In this document: positions 23,972 through 33,038 of the stretch, piece by piece | How the letters are laid out: the number at the start of each line of letters is the position of its first letter | Position numbering within the stretch: position 1 is the stretch's first letter | From: Ponticaulis sp. | Lineage (GTDB): Bacteria; Pseudomonadota; Alphaproteobacteria; Caulobacterales; Hyphomonadaceae | Length of the DNA stretch: 53,985 bases | Assembly (NCBI GenBank): GCA_002701295.1 | Contig: NZUJ01000124.1 | Coordinates: forward strand, 1 to 53,985 | Reading direction: 5' to 3' | Notes under the pieces: model-generated | The model's database searches: none | What the model was told of the DNA's origin: nothing | The model's input: only the letters and a program-made list of their open reading frames with translations | Made by a program: the position numbers and the translations under genes

Positions 23972-25618
23972 CTAGTTGGCTACGCTCGGTAGCTCATAAC
24001 TGACCGGCGCGCCCGGTCCGAGATCAATGCCAAGGAAGACCCACAGCACCATCAACACCAGTCCTGAGATCATTATCCAGATCGAATACGGGATCATGAT
24101 GGCCGTCAGAGACCCGATGCCGAAATTCTTCTGCCAACGCTGGGCAAAGATCAGGATAAGCGGGAAGTAGACCATCAACGGCGTGATGATGTTTGTCGCA
24201 GAATCCCCCACACGATAGGCCGCTGTCGCGCCATCTGGTGAGACACCAAGGAGCATGAGCATCGGCACCATAACCGGCGCGAGAAGCGCCCATTTGGCAC
24301 TTGCCGAACCTACGAACAGATTGATCAGCGCTGAGAACAAAACGATCAAGCCGAGCAGGATTGGCAGTGGTAAGCCGGAGCTTTCAATCGCGCTTGCGCC
24401 ATGCACAGCAGAGATCAGACCCAGATTAGACCAGCCAAACAGGGCAACGAAGTGAGCGGCCGCAAAGGCGAGCACCAGATAATAGCCCATATCCTTCATG
24501 GCTTCAGCCATCATGCCGACAAGGTCATCACCGGATTTGATGGTTTTCGCACACACGCCATAAGCGATACCCGCCGCCAGGAAGAGCACAAGAAAGCCGC
24601 CGACAAGTGAACTGAATAGCGGTGAAAAATTCGCAATCGGACTACACTGACCAGCCGTTGCCGCATCAGCTGGGCAGGCATCTTCATTGATGAGTGGTGT
24701 GCCCGGACCGATCGTCATGATCGTCCAGAGAATGGCCACACCAAGCACAGCAATACCGGCCCATTTCAGACCTTTTTTCTGGTCAGCTGACAGCGGCTTG
24801 TCTTCTTCGGACACATCAACGGCAGTCTGGCCTTCTGGTGTCCATTTGCCGAGCCGCGGTTCGACGATCTTGTCTGTCACGATCCAGATCACCGGAATGA
24901 AGACGATCATCATGGCCGTAATAAAGAACCAGTTACCGGCAATATTGGCATCATACTCGGGCACGAGAATCTCTGCAGCCGCCTCAGTGATCCCGTAGAG
25001 GAGCGCATCGAGTTGACCTGGCGCAAAGTTGGCCGAGAAGCCGCCCGACACACCCGCAAATGCGGCTGCGATACCGGCAACGGGATGACGACCTGCAGAG
25101 GCAAACAGAATACCTGCGAGCGGAATAAGCACCACATAAGCAGCGTCAGCAGCGTGATTGCCAGCCATTGCGACGAAAGCCACAACAGGAGTGAGCAGAA
25201 ACTTTGGCGCGCCGCGAACAGCCGCACGCATGGCGTCACCAAACAATCCGGTTCGTTCAGCGACGCCCGCACCAAGCATCACGACCAGCACATAACCCAA
25301 CGGGTGGAAGTGGGTGAATGTGGCAGGCATTTCCGTCCAGAGACGCTGAATATTGTCCGGCGAAAACAGGCTGACTGCCGGAATAATGCCGTCAGATCCG
25401 ATGGAGAAACGCGCCTTGGTTGCGTCGGACATACCCGCCAGCACCTGATCTGACAGCTGTGCATTGAGCCCGACCAGACTGGCGACCACCGAGATCACCA
25501 TCAGAACGACGATGAGGAACAGAAAGATGAAAACCGGATCAGGCAATTTATTGCCGGCCCGCTCTACAAATCCGAGAAAACCTTTGGCGTGGTCGTCTTT
25601 CACTTCGGCATCCGCCAT
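23972..25618 (-). CDS. AbgT-family transporter
   Basis: A 548-residue inner-membrane protein with about 12 hydrophobic helices. It begins with a polar segment and then GFLGFVERAGNKLPDPVFIFLFLIVVLMVIS, the AbgT-family opening. Other hallmarks are GNHAADAAYVVLIPLAG, FSANFAPGQLDALLYGITE and the C-terminal YRVGDSATNIITPLMVYFPLIL. Relatives carry p-aminobenzoyl-glutamate inward or export sulfonamides. The ATG at 25618 follows GGGAGA; an earlier start at 25651 would add a Cys-rich stretch. Confidence 0.93.
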   Translation of the reverse strand: MADAEVKDDHAKGFLGFVERAGNKLPDPVFIFLFLIVVLMVISVVASLVGLNAQLSDQVLAGMSDATKARFSIGSDGIIPAVSLFSPDNIQRLWTEMPATFTHFHPLGYVLVVMLGAGVAERTGLFGDAMRAAVRGAPKFLLTPVVAFVAMAGNHAADAAYVVLIPLAGILFASAGRHPVAGIAAAFAGVSGGFSANFAPGQLDALLYGITEAAAEILVPEYDANIAGNWFFITAMMIVFIPVIWIVTDKIVEPRLGKWTPEGQTAVDVSEEDKPLSADQKKGLKWAGIAVLGVAILWTIMTIGPGTPLINEDACPADAATAGQCSPIANFSPLFSSLVGGFLVLFLAAGIAYGVCAKTIKSGDDLVGMMAEAMKDMGYYLVLAFAAAHFVALFGWSNLGLISAVHGASAIESSGLPLPILLGLIVLFSALINLFVGSASAKWALLAPVMVPMLMLLGVSPDGATAAYRVGDSATNIITPLMVYFPLILIFAQRWQKNFGIGSLTAIMIPYSIWIMISGLVLMVLWVFLGIDLGPGAPVSYELPSVAN

Positions 25619-25817
25619 GAATCTCTGTCTCCCGCTAGAACAAAAATCCAATAGAACCTGACCGCCCGACTAAGGCAATAGATTCCGGAAGAAACCGCAT
25701 GGGCAGCACCGTCCGCTCGCCCTGGCGTTGTGTACACGCAAAGCATTTTGCCTTTAAATACGTTCAGGGACGCACACGGAGCAGAAATGAACTGCTTCCA
25801 ACTCAGGGACACAGGAC

Positions 25818-27125
25818 ATGGCCAATTTTTTTGTGACAGGGAATTCAACGACGTCATACGTGCTGAATGCATACAGCAGCGGCATCATCACCCAGACGGG
25901 AACACTCTATTCGGGCGCCGCTGTCTGCGTCACCATGACCGGCGCGAGTGCATCACTTGTGAACGAGGGGTCGATCTATGGCGCCAGCACGCTCGACTCT
26001 GCGATTGTCATCGATACCGCCGGCGCATCAATCAGCAATCTTGGCACAATCATCGGCACTTTTCTCACCCCTATTTTTTTCAATCAAACCATCGCAAATG
26101 CGGACCTTTCGATTTTTAACTCTGGCTTGATACAGGGACAGGGGGCGTCATCCTCAGCAATCTATAGTTATGGCGGCAATGTCGACATCGTGAATGAAGG
26201 CACAATTCAGTCAACGCTTCAGACCGCGATTGCCCTCACCGGAACACTTGGGAGCACACTACAGAATACAGGGCTGATTTCCTCGCCCACAAATGCGGTC
26301 ATACTCGGCAGCGGAGACGACGCAATTTCCAATCAGGGGATCATCGAAGGCGATATTCTTCTGAGTTCCGGCGACGATATTTATGACGGGATTGGCGGTT
26401 TTCTTGGCGGCAAGATTAACCTCGGACATGGCGACGATACGGCGCGCATGGGTGACAATGACGACTTCATCATTGGCGGCAGAGGCGCGGACCTGATCTA
26501 TGGCAATGGCGGCATAGATACTGTCAGCTATGCGGCCTCGTCGGGCGTCACTGTGTTGTTGGACAAAAATCGAGGCACGCGTGGCGACGCACTGGGTGAC
26601 CGGCTGTACGACATCGAGAACATCATTGGCGGCAGCTATGGTGATGTCCTGCGCGGCAATGACGGGGTCAACGACATTGCGGGATATTACGGTGATGACC
26701 TGATCCGGGGCTGGGGCGGAAATGACGAACTCTCTGGCGAATTCGGTGATGACCGTGTTCTTGGCGATGACGGCGATGACACAATTGTTGGAGGCGACGG
26801 AAGGGACACACTAACCGGCGGTGCTGGCTTCGATATTTTTGCCTACCTCGCGATCAGTGACTCGACAGTTACAGCGAGTGGTCGCGATGTGATCCAGGAT
26901 TTCACCCAAGGCGAGGACCAGATCGATTTGTCAGCGCTTGGCGTAACAAGTTTTGCAGGCGCCGCCTTCACAGGTGCCGGAAACGAAGTCCGGGCATTTC
27001 TCGCCGGAGCCGGAGACCGCATCAATGTGCAGGTCGATCTCGATGGCGACCTAAACGCCGATTTCAGCGTTATTCTTCTGAACACTACAGCGACACTGAC
27101 ATCGGATGATTTCATTCTCGGTTGA
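25818..27125 (+). CDS. RTX-type calcium-binding secreted protein
   Basis: A 435-residue protein without a Sec signal. Residues 1-190 have repeated short units built on an N-x-G-x-I pattern (NEGSIYG, NLGTIIG, NSGLIQG, NEGTIQS, NTGLISS, NQGIIEG), suggesting a beta-solenoid. Residues about 200-345 contain RTX-like GGxGxD repeats (GGRGADLIYGNGG, GYYGDDLIRGWGG, GDDGDDTIVGGDG), and the end has RDVIQDFTQGEDQIDLSALG, as in serralysin-type C termini. Such proteins leave the cell by type I secretion and fold on calcium. No protease motif (HExxH) is present. No type I exporter genes are adjacent. Confidence 0.85.
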   Translation: MANFFVTGNSTTSYVLNAYSSGIITQTGTLYSGAAVCVTMTGASASLVNEGSIYGASTLDSAIVIDTAGASISNLGTIIGTFLTPIFFNQTIANADLSIFNSGLIQGQGASSSAIYSYGGNVDIVNEGTIQSTLQTAIALTGTLGSTLQNTGLISSPTNAVILGSGDDAISNQGIIEGDILLSSGDDIYDGIGGFLGGKINLGHGDDTARMGDNDDFIIGGRGADLIYGNGGIDTVSYAASSGVTVLLDKNRGTRGDALGDRLYDIENIIGGSYGDVLRGNDGVNDIAGYYGDDLIRGWGGNDELSGEFGDDRVLGDDGDDTIVGGDGRDTLTGGAGFDIFAYLAISDSTVTASGRDVIQDFTQGEDQIDLSALGVTSFAGAAFTGAGNEVRAFLAGAGDRINVQVDLDGDLNADFSVILLNTTATLTSDDFILG

Positions 27126-27223
27126 TCTTGCGATGACTTCCGTAACGATAGGGGCGACAAGCAGGATAATGTTGGTTTAAGACCATCTGCGAAAGCCAAT
27201 CATAAGTCCGAGGGGAGAACTCG

Positions 27224-28201
27224 ATGAAAACCAGAATCACAGAAATGCTGGGTATTCAGCATCCGATCATTCAGGGCGGCATGCACCATGTTGGTCTCGC
27301 CGAAATGGCGTCTGCCGTTTCAAATGCTGGCGGTCTGGGCATCATCACGGCCCTTACCCAGCGCACACCAGCTGATCTCGCGAACGAGATCGCCAAATGC
27401 AAAGACATGACCGACAAGCCATTTGGCGTGAACGTCACCTTCCTGCCAAGCGTGACGCCTCCAGACTATCCCGGCTATATCAAAGCCATCATTGAAGGCG
27501 GCGTGAAGGTCGTTGAGACGGCCGGCAATAACCCGGCATCTGTTCTGCCCCACCTGAAAGATGCCGGTATCAAGGTCATTCACAAGTGCACAGCAGTCCG
27601 CCACGCGCTGAAAGCCCAGTCCATTGGCTGCGACGCTGTTTCCGTTGATGGCTTCGAGTGCGGTGGTCACCCGGGCGAAGATGATGTGCCGAACTTCATC
27701 CTGTTGCCGCGCGCAGCAGACGAGCTTGAAATTCCATTTGTATCGTCAGGTGGTCAGGCTGATGGCCGGTCTCTGGTGGCTTCTCTCGCTTTTGGCGCTG
27801 AGGGCATGAATATGGGCACGCGTTTCATCGCAACGAAAGAAGCCCCAGTGCATGACAATGTGAAACAGGCGATCCTCGCGGCCTCTGAGCTCGACACGCG
27901 CCTTGTGATGCGTCCGCTGCGCAACACCGAACGCGTTCTGACGAATGCTGGCGTGGAACGTCTTCTGGAAAAAGAGCGCGAGCTCGGCGACAAGATCAAG
28001 TTCGAAGATATCCTGCCAGAAGTCGCAGGCGTTTATCCAAAGATCATGAAAGAAGGCGATATGGATGCCGGCGCATGGTCTTGCGGCATGGTTGCGGGTC
28101 TGATCAACGATATCCCGACCTGTCAGGAACTGATTGACCGGATCATGGCGCAGGCCGAAGAGATCATCACCTCTCGCATGGGCGGTATGCTGGCGGGATG
28201 A
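27224..28201 (+). CDS. Nitronate monooxygenase-family FMN enzyme
   Basis: A 325-residue TIM-barrel flavoprotein of the NMO/2-nitropropane dioxygenase family. The start MLGIQHPIIQGGMHHVGLAEMASAVSNAGGLGIITA (about 5-40), GVNVTFLPS, DAVSVDGFECGGHPGEDD and FVSSGGQADGRSLVASLAFGAEGMNMGTRF are diagnostic. Members oxidise nitronates or act as enoyl-reductase-like enzymes. The ATG at 27224 follows GAGGGGAG. It leads a three-gene operon with a small unknown protein and a DsbA-fold isomerase. Confidence 0.9.
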   Translation: MKTRITEMLGIQHPIIQGGMHHVGLAEMASAVSNAGGLGIITALTQRTPADLANEIAKCKDMTDKPFGVNVTFLPSVTPPDYPGYIKAIIEGGVKVVETAGNNPASVLPHLKDAGIKVIHKCTAVRHALKAQSIGCDAVSVDGFECGGHPGEDDVPNFILLPRAADELEIPFVSSGGQADGRSLVASLAFGAEGMNMGTRFIATKEAPVHDNVKQAILAASELDTRLVMRPLRNTERVLTNAGVERLLEKERELGDKIKFEDILPEVAGVYPKIMKEGDMDAGAWSCGMVAGLINDIPTCQELIDRIMAQAEEIITSRMGGMLAG

Positions 28202-28575
28202 TCCGTATTAAGGCTGACGGATTTCTGGCCCGCATCTTTTCAGGACTGGCTTCAGCACGCAAAGAGCAAAAGCAAGCCGGTCCTGACCTGCTTAATGAGC
28301 CATCTGAGCTTTCCGCCGACCTTACCGACTTGCTTGTCCGGCTTGCGCAGTCGGCAACTGACAATGACGTTGCCGAATTCGACTATCTGGTCCGGACCCT
28401 GCAGGTCTTTGAGCACAAGACACGTCGGGACGCATTGGTCTGTGACCACGCTTTATTTATAGCGTATAATATCGACATAGAAGCCCATGTTGCCGGACGC
28501 CCAACGAGCCACGAAAATGTGCAGGCTCTCCGGGAACTCGCGATGACAGAGTCCAAAAAATCAGTTTCGGACTGA
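28198..28575 (+). CDS. Hypothetical cytoplasmic protein, 125 aa
   Basis: A 125-residue, mainly helical, charged protein with no signal or membrane segment. It overlaps the nitronate monooxygenase stop by four bases (ATGA) and is followed 4 bp later by the isomerase-like gene, so it is translationally coupled to both. Family not recognised. Confidence 0.7.
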   Translation: MIRIKADGFLARIFSGLASARKEQKQAGPDLLNEPSELSADLTDLLVRLAQSATDNDVAEFDYLVRTLQVFEHKTRRDALVCDHALFIAYNIDIEAHVAGRPTSHENVQALRELAMTESKKSVSD

Positions 28576-28579
28576 AGCA

Positions 28580-29179
28580 ATGATAACCTTCTGGTATGAA
28601 TTCGCGTCGACCTACTCCTACCTCTCGGCCATGCGGATCGATGCACTGGCCGAGGCAAAAGGTGTTGAGGTAGAATGGAAGCCGTTTCTCCTGGGCCCCA
28701 TCTTTGCTGCGCAGGGCTGGAACACGTCACCCTTCAACATCTATCCTGCCAAGGGCCAATATATGTGGCGGGATATGGAACGACGCGCAGCGAAATATGG
28801 CATTCCGATCAAGCGACCAGTCACCTCCGACGGCGGTTGGCCGAGATCATCGGTAAAGGCCGCCCGGCTTGCGCTTGTGGGCCTGAATGAAGGCTGGGGA
28901 CAAGAGTTTTCCAGACTGGTCTATATCGGCGAGTTTTCCGACCACGCCGATATTACGGACGAGGAAATCCTATCGAACTGGATTCGTCAGGCTGGTGGCG
29001 ATCCCTTACACGCTTTTAAGACCATCCAGTCAGACGCACTCAAAGGACAGCTTAGGCAGAATACCGAAGACGCGATCAGCGCCGGGGTTTTTGGCGCGCC
29101 GAGCTTTACTGTCGGCGAAGAACTCTTCTGGGGCGATGATCGTCTTGAAGACGCGCTCGATCTTGCGGCTAGTCACTGA
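28580..29179 (+). CDS. 2-hydroxychromene-2-carboxylate isomerase-like DsbA-fold protein
   Basis: A 199-residue protein of the glutathione-dependent NahD family (kappa-class GST/DsbA fold). It opens with ITFWYEFASTYSYLS, in which the thioredoxin-like CxxC is absent and a Ser/Thr sits at the glutathione-activating position. WKPFLLGPIFAAQGW and GVFGAPSFTVGEELFWGDDRLEDAL are typical. The family isomerises aromatic-degradation intermediates, but the precise substrate is not clear. Its last 11 bases overlap the convergent ketopantoate-reductase-like gene. Confidence 0.85.
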   Translation: MITFWYEFASTYSYLSAMRIDALAEAKGVEVEWKPFLLGPIFAAQGWNTSPFNIYPAKGQYMWRDMERRAAKYGIPIKRPVTSDGGWPRSSVKAARLALVGLNEGWGQEFSRLVYIGEFSDHADITDEEILSNWIRQAGGDPLHAFKTIQSDALKGQLRQNTEDAISAGVFGAPSFTVGEELFWGDDRLEDALDLAASH

Positions 29180-30071
29180 CCCACGGACTGCCCGACGCAT
29201 TTAACAAGGCCACGAACAATTCGTTCACCGGTGTCGGAATGCCGTGTTTTGCGCCTAACCGCACGATCACGCCGTTTCGGGCATCGACTTCCATCGGTCG
29301 TCCAGCCATACGGTCTGCGTAAAGCGAATTGCCAACGCCTTCTGGTGCATTGCGCGCGCCCTCGACCACGCTTTCAATGATGTTGTCATCAATTATGGCA
29401 CCTTCGGCGCGAGCAACCGCAGCGCACTCCTCTACAAGTCCGCGCACAAGCCGTTCAATCTCGTCGTTCCAGACAGGCCCCGTTGACCGCATGGTCAGGG
29501 CCGGAAAAGCGCCTGCGCAGTTGAGACACAGCTTAGACCAGGCTCGGCTTGTCCAGTCACTGACTGCGCTCACCTCAATCGGCGTATGCGCAAACAGATC
29601 CACGAATGCCTGTTCGTCCGGCCCCTCGGGAACCACAATCCATCCCAATGCATTCTGAACGACGCGCCCGGGCGCAGTCCGCGCTGAGGGAATATCAACA
29701 ACAGCCGGAATGACCTCGCGCCCCGGCAGAAGCGCCGCAAAGCGGGAGACATGTTCAACACCGTTCTGGACAATCACGATTTTTGTATCGGGCCCCAACA
29801 GACCTGGCATCCAAGAAAGCGTGGCTTCAGAATCGTATGTCTTGGTGACGACAAATACCCAGTCAGCCTTTTGTGCCGCCTCCGGGCGAGTAATGACGGT
29901 CGGGCCAGCCATGAGCTTGCCGGCCGGCGTTTCTGCCTCGAGCCCCGCAAATCCGGTTCGGGCACACAGCGTCAGAGCGTTTTTCGGGTCCTGCGCCAGC
30001 CAAGCGGCAAGTGTGCCGCCAAGTGCACCCGGGCCAATGACCGCGATCTCAATCGGGCGAAAATTACTCAA
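29169..30071 (-). CDS. Ketopantoate reductase (ApbA/PanE)-like oxidoreductase
   Basis: A 300-residue NADPH-binding protein. GPGALGGTLAAWLA (13-26) is the Rossmann motif; KTYDSEATL, VIVQNGVEHVSRFAALLPG and the C-terminal SLYADRMAGRPMEVDARNGVIVRLGAKHGIPTPVNELFVALL match ApbA/PanE proteins. Ketopantoate reduction in coenzyme A synthesis is possible, but this family has many non-PanE members, so I give no symbol. It begins with TTG at 30071, and the first eight bases (TTGAGTAA) overlap the stop of the beta-barrel gene before it. Confidence 0.85.
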   Translation of the reverse strand: MSNFRPIEIAVIGPGALGGTLAAWLAQDPKNALTLCARTGFAGLEAETPAGKLMAGPTVITRPEAAQKADWVFVVTKTYDSEATLSWMPGLLGPDTKIVIVQNGVEHVSRFAALLPGREVIPAVVDIPSARTAPGRVVQNALGWIVVPEGPDEQAFVDLFAHTPIEVSAVSDWTSRAWSKLCLNCAGAFPALTMRSTGPVWNDEIERLVRGLVEECAAVARAEGAIIDDNIIESVVEGARNAPEGVGNSLYADRMAGRPMEVDARNGVIVRLGAKHGIPTPVNELFVALLNASGSPWVSD

Positions 30072-31143
30072 GGGAGACCGTCATACCGACCGTCATGCCA
30101 AAGGTGTTGAAATTCGAAACACCAATGCCGTCATAGAACGTATTCAGCGTAAAACGCCGGTCTTCACTGACCTTGGCCAGCAACTGACCTTCGACCTTTG
30201 CCCGGAGCTCATTGGCTTTCGTCAGCGCGCCAGAATGCAGATCAGTGTAAGATGTCTGGTCAAAATCCCACGACCCCTGCACATTCAGAACGGGCGTGAT
30301 CTCACGATCGCTGCCAAATTCGAAGGTGCGCGTGAAGCGCGGACCAAAGGCGACCCGACCGAAGCTCACCGCTTCGCCAAAATCTGACACTTCGGCGCCG
30401 GCGATATAGACGTCTTCATTCTCTTCAAAATAAACGACAGAAACGGCCGGGGTGACCTTCCAGCCCTGAAGCGCAAAATCACCAGAGAACTGTCCTTTGA
30501 CGAGAACACGCTCGGTTTCGAGTCGGTCATTCTCCTGAACCAGACCCAGCTCATTGACCGAGCGGCCGATGGATGCCCGGCCATCGAAAATCAGATTTTC
30601 ATGCAGTCGCGTCACCAGATAAGGACCGGCAAACCAGCCGATGCGGGCTTTATCCGAGACCTGCGTACCGTGGTTCGCTTCTGCCAGTTCGTCATACTGG
30701 CCAGACACGCCAAGAACGAGATCCTTGCTGCGACGATAATCCAGTCCGAAGTCCATGACGGACTTGTTCCGCCCGGTACGGAGCGAGTCATTTCGTGAGA
30801 ATTTACCGTTGAACCAGACATTCACGCGGTCGGCCTGTCCAAGGTCGAATATCTGGCTCAGCTTGGCATCTTCACCGCGCAGTTCGCCTTTGACGTTGAT
30901 CTCACCTTCCTGGCTGTCAGCATCGCCATTCAGGCTGATCTCGGTGGACTTGTCACGCAAACGGTCAGCGAGGTTCTCGCTCTTGCCGACAATCTCTTTG
31001 GATCGGTTGATCAGATAATTATTGATGGTCCTGCGGGCTGTCAGCTCTTCGCTGTCCGCAAACGCCGCAGGCTGCATAGCGATCAGCGCTAAGCTGACAG
31101 CGCCGAGGCAGACGCGTGCGTAAAAATGAGCGGATCCCGACAT
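30064..31143 (-). CDS. Predicted outer-membrane beta-barrel protein
   Basis: A 359-residue exported protein. The signal peptide ends QPAAFA; a charged helical region (about 30-65) follows, then about 12 amphipathic beta strands with short turns (FGLDYRRSKDLVLGVSGQYDEL, ARIGWFAGPYLVTRLHENLIFDGRASIG, PAVSVVYFEENEDVYIAG). The pattern resembles autotransporter-type barrels without a passenger, and the end GMTVGMTVSLE is hydrophobic but not aromatic. I chose ATG at 31143; a TTG at 31155 lacks a ribosome site. The downstream oxidoreductase gene overlaps it by eight bases. Confidence 0.75.
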   Translation of the reverse strand: MSGSAHFYARVCLGAVSLALIAMQPAAFADSEELTARRTINNYLINRSKEIVGKSENLADRLRDKSTEISLNGDADSQEGEINVKGELRGEDAKLSQIFDLGQADRVNVWFNGKFSRNDSLRTGRNKSVMDFGLDYRRSKDLVLGVSGQYDELAEANHGTQVSDKARIGWFAGPYLVTRLHENLIFDGRASIGRSVNELGLVQENDRLETERVLVKGQFSGDFALQGWKVTPAVSVVYFEENEDVYIAGAEVSDFGEAVSFGRVAFGPRFTRTFEFGSDREITPVLNVQGSWDFDQTSYTDLHSGALTKANELRAKVEGQLLAKVSEDRRFTLNTFYDGIGVSNFNTFGMTVGMTVSLE

Positions 31144-31355
31144 AATCCTGGTCAACGATAATCTGAATGTGTGATGTGCCTGTTACCATGCGACAAGTCG
31201 CACCCGGATGAAACCCTGTAATCTAAAGATATTTAGCAAATTTCTGATTTTTTTGGAAACCGGTGTCATATTCTTGCCCAATTGCCTCAAATCCAGCCCG
31301 CCCTGATGGCGATGACGCGAAACCGATACCAAAGCCTTCTGAAAAACGATCTTGT

Positions 31356-32972
31356 TCAGGGACTTGTCGGCAGAAAAGCCGGATCGACCCGCATCTGGCT
31401 CGCCTGTTCATAGGCATAGCCAAAGCTCAAAACCTGAGTGTCCGCGCCGGCGGTCGACATGAAAGACAGGCCGACCGGAACGCCCTCCACCTGCCCCATG
31501 GGCACACTCAGATGGGGATACCCAGCCACAGCTGCGAGATAGCCTGCACCAGACCATTTCGGCCAGTTGTCCGGCCCGTCTTCGACAATCACTGGCATCA
31601 CCGGCCCGCTTGGCGAGACGAGAACATCAACTTCATATTCGGCGAGCAGACGATCAATGCCCATCTCGCCGGTCGCTTTCTTTATTTCGGCAAGTGCCGA
31701 AACATAGGCTTCATCCTCCAGACCGGAGGTTTCCTCAGCCATAACAAACAGGTCCTGACCGAAGATGGGAAGTTCGGCGTCGCTATTGGCTTCGTTGAAG
31801 ACAATGAGATCCGCAAGCGTTCTGGAGGCGACCGTATCCGGTGTTTCGGCCAGATACGCGTTCAGCGTTTCCTTGAACTCGACCAACAAGACAGTGAGGG
31901 ACTTCTCACCATAATCTTCGACACCAAGATCGAATTCAGGGATTTCCACCAGCTCGGCGCCAGCAGATTCCAACTCGGAAAGCGCAGCATCAAATAACTC
32001 GGCGATGCCCGTTTGGTCGCTTACTGAAAAGCGCAACACGCCGACGCGTTTCCCTTGAAGCGAGGTATCGGACAGCTCGCTTATAAAGTCAGCTTCCGTG
32101 TCGCTGCTCGCCATTGCCGTCAGCAAAATTGCAGCACCGAGAACTGATTTCGTCATCGGCCCTGCGGTATCCTGCGAAAAGGCGATCGGTACGATGCCCT
32201 CTTGTGGAATGACACCAAGTGTTGGCTTGAATCCGACAATGCCGTTGGCATTGGACGGGCAGATGATCGAGCCATTCGTCTCCGTACCGACGCTGCCCGC
32301 AGCCAGCGACGCAGCAGTCGCCGCCCCCGACCCAGCGCTTGAACCACAGGTCTGGCGGTCCAGAACGTTTGGATTCTTTGCGCGGCCGCCCACGCCCGAC
32401 CAACCTGATTGTGATCTATTGGCCCGGAAGTTCGCCCATTCGCTCAGATTGGTTTTGCCCAGTATGATGCCACCACTGGCGCGAATACCTGAAACGAGCG
32501 GTGCGTCGGTTTCGGCGAAATTCTCCAGAAGCGCCAGAGACCCCGCAGTCGTCGGCATATTGTCAGAGGTTTCGATATTGTCCTTGAGCAGGATCGGAAC
32601 ACCCCTGAGAAGCCCTGTATGCTCACCTGCGAGACGCGCCTCGTCTATCGCACGAGCCTGAGCGATCGCATCTGGGTTGGTGATTAAAACGGCGTTGAGG
32701 TCGTATTCGCTTTCCAGCGTTTCGATCCGCTCCAGATAGGCTCTGGTCAGCCCTTCAGACGTAATATCACCCTCATCAATGGCAATCACGAGTTCAGGCA
32801 GGGTTTTCAGAAGCCAGTCTTCAGACACAGCGGCGACCGTATTTGCCACTGTGGTCTCTTGCACTGTCGGCACCTCCAGCTCTGGCGATGTGGCCTGTTC
32901 TTCCCGTGAACAGGCCGTTGTGATCGCCAATAGGCTGGCCACACTCAGTTTTGCACATAATTTCAGAGACAT
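31356..32972 (-). CDS. Amidase-signature enzyme, predicted lipoprotein
   Basis: A 538-residue amidase-signature hydrolase. The Ser-cisSer-Lys triad fits Lys130 (GVPILLKDNIETSD), Ser211 (QTCGSSAGSGAA) and Ser235 (GTETNGSIICPS), with the usual 24-residue gap between the two serines. The N terminus has a signal peptide and TTAC at the lipidation site (Cys21), a weak lipobox because Thr is at -3. It should act in the periplasm on amides or peptides. The ATG at 32972 follows GGGGAG; a GTG at 32984 contains that site, so is unlikely. Substrate unknown. Confidence 0.9.
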   Translation of the reverse strand: MSLKLCAKLSVASLLAITTACSREEQATSPELEVPTVQETTVANTVAAVSEDWLLKTLPELVIAIDEGDITSEGLTRAYLERIETLESEYDLNAVLITNPDAIAQARAIDEARLAGEHTGLLRGVPILLKDNIETSDNMPTTAGSLALLENFAETDAPLVSGIRASGGIILGKTNLSEWANFRANRSQSGWSGVGGRAKNPNVLDRQTCGSSAGSGAATAASLAAGSVGTETNGSIICPSNANGIVGFKPTLGVIPQEGIVPIAFSQDTAGPMTKSVLGAAILLTAMASSDTEADFISELSDTSLQGKRVGVLRFSVSDQTGIAELFDAALSELESAGAELVEIPEFDLGVEDYGEKSLTVLLVEFKETLNAYLAETPDTVASRTLADLIVFNEANSDAELPIFGQDLFVMAEETSGLEDEAYVSALAEIKKATGEMGIDRLLAEYEVDVLVSPSGPVMPVIVEDGPDNWPKWSGAGYLAAVAGYPHLSVPMGQVEGVPVGLSFMSTAGADTQVLSFGYAYEQASQMRVDPAFLPTSP

Positions 32973-33038
32973 GCTGCTCCCCACAATATGAGGAGTACCA
33001 AACGCTCTCAGAAGGGCGCTTGCAAGCGCCCTTACCCA

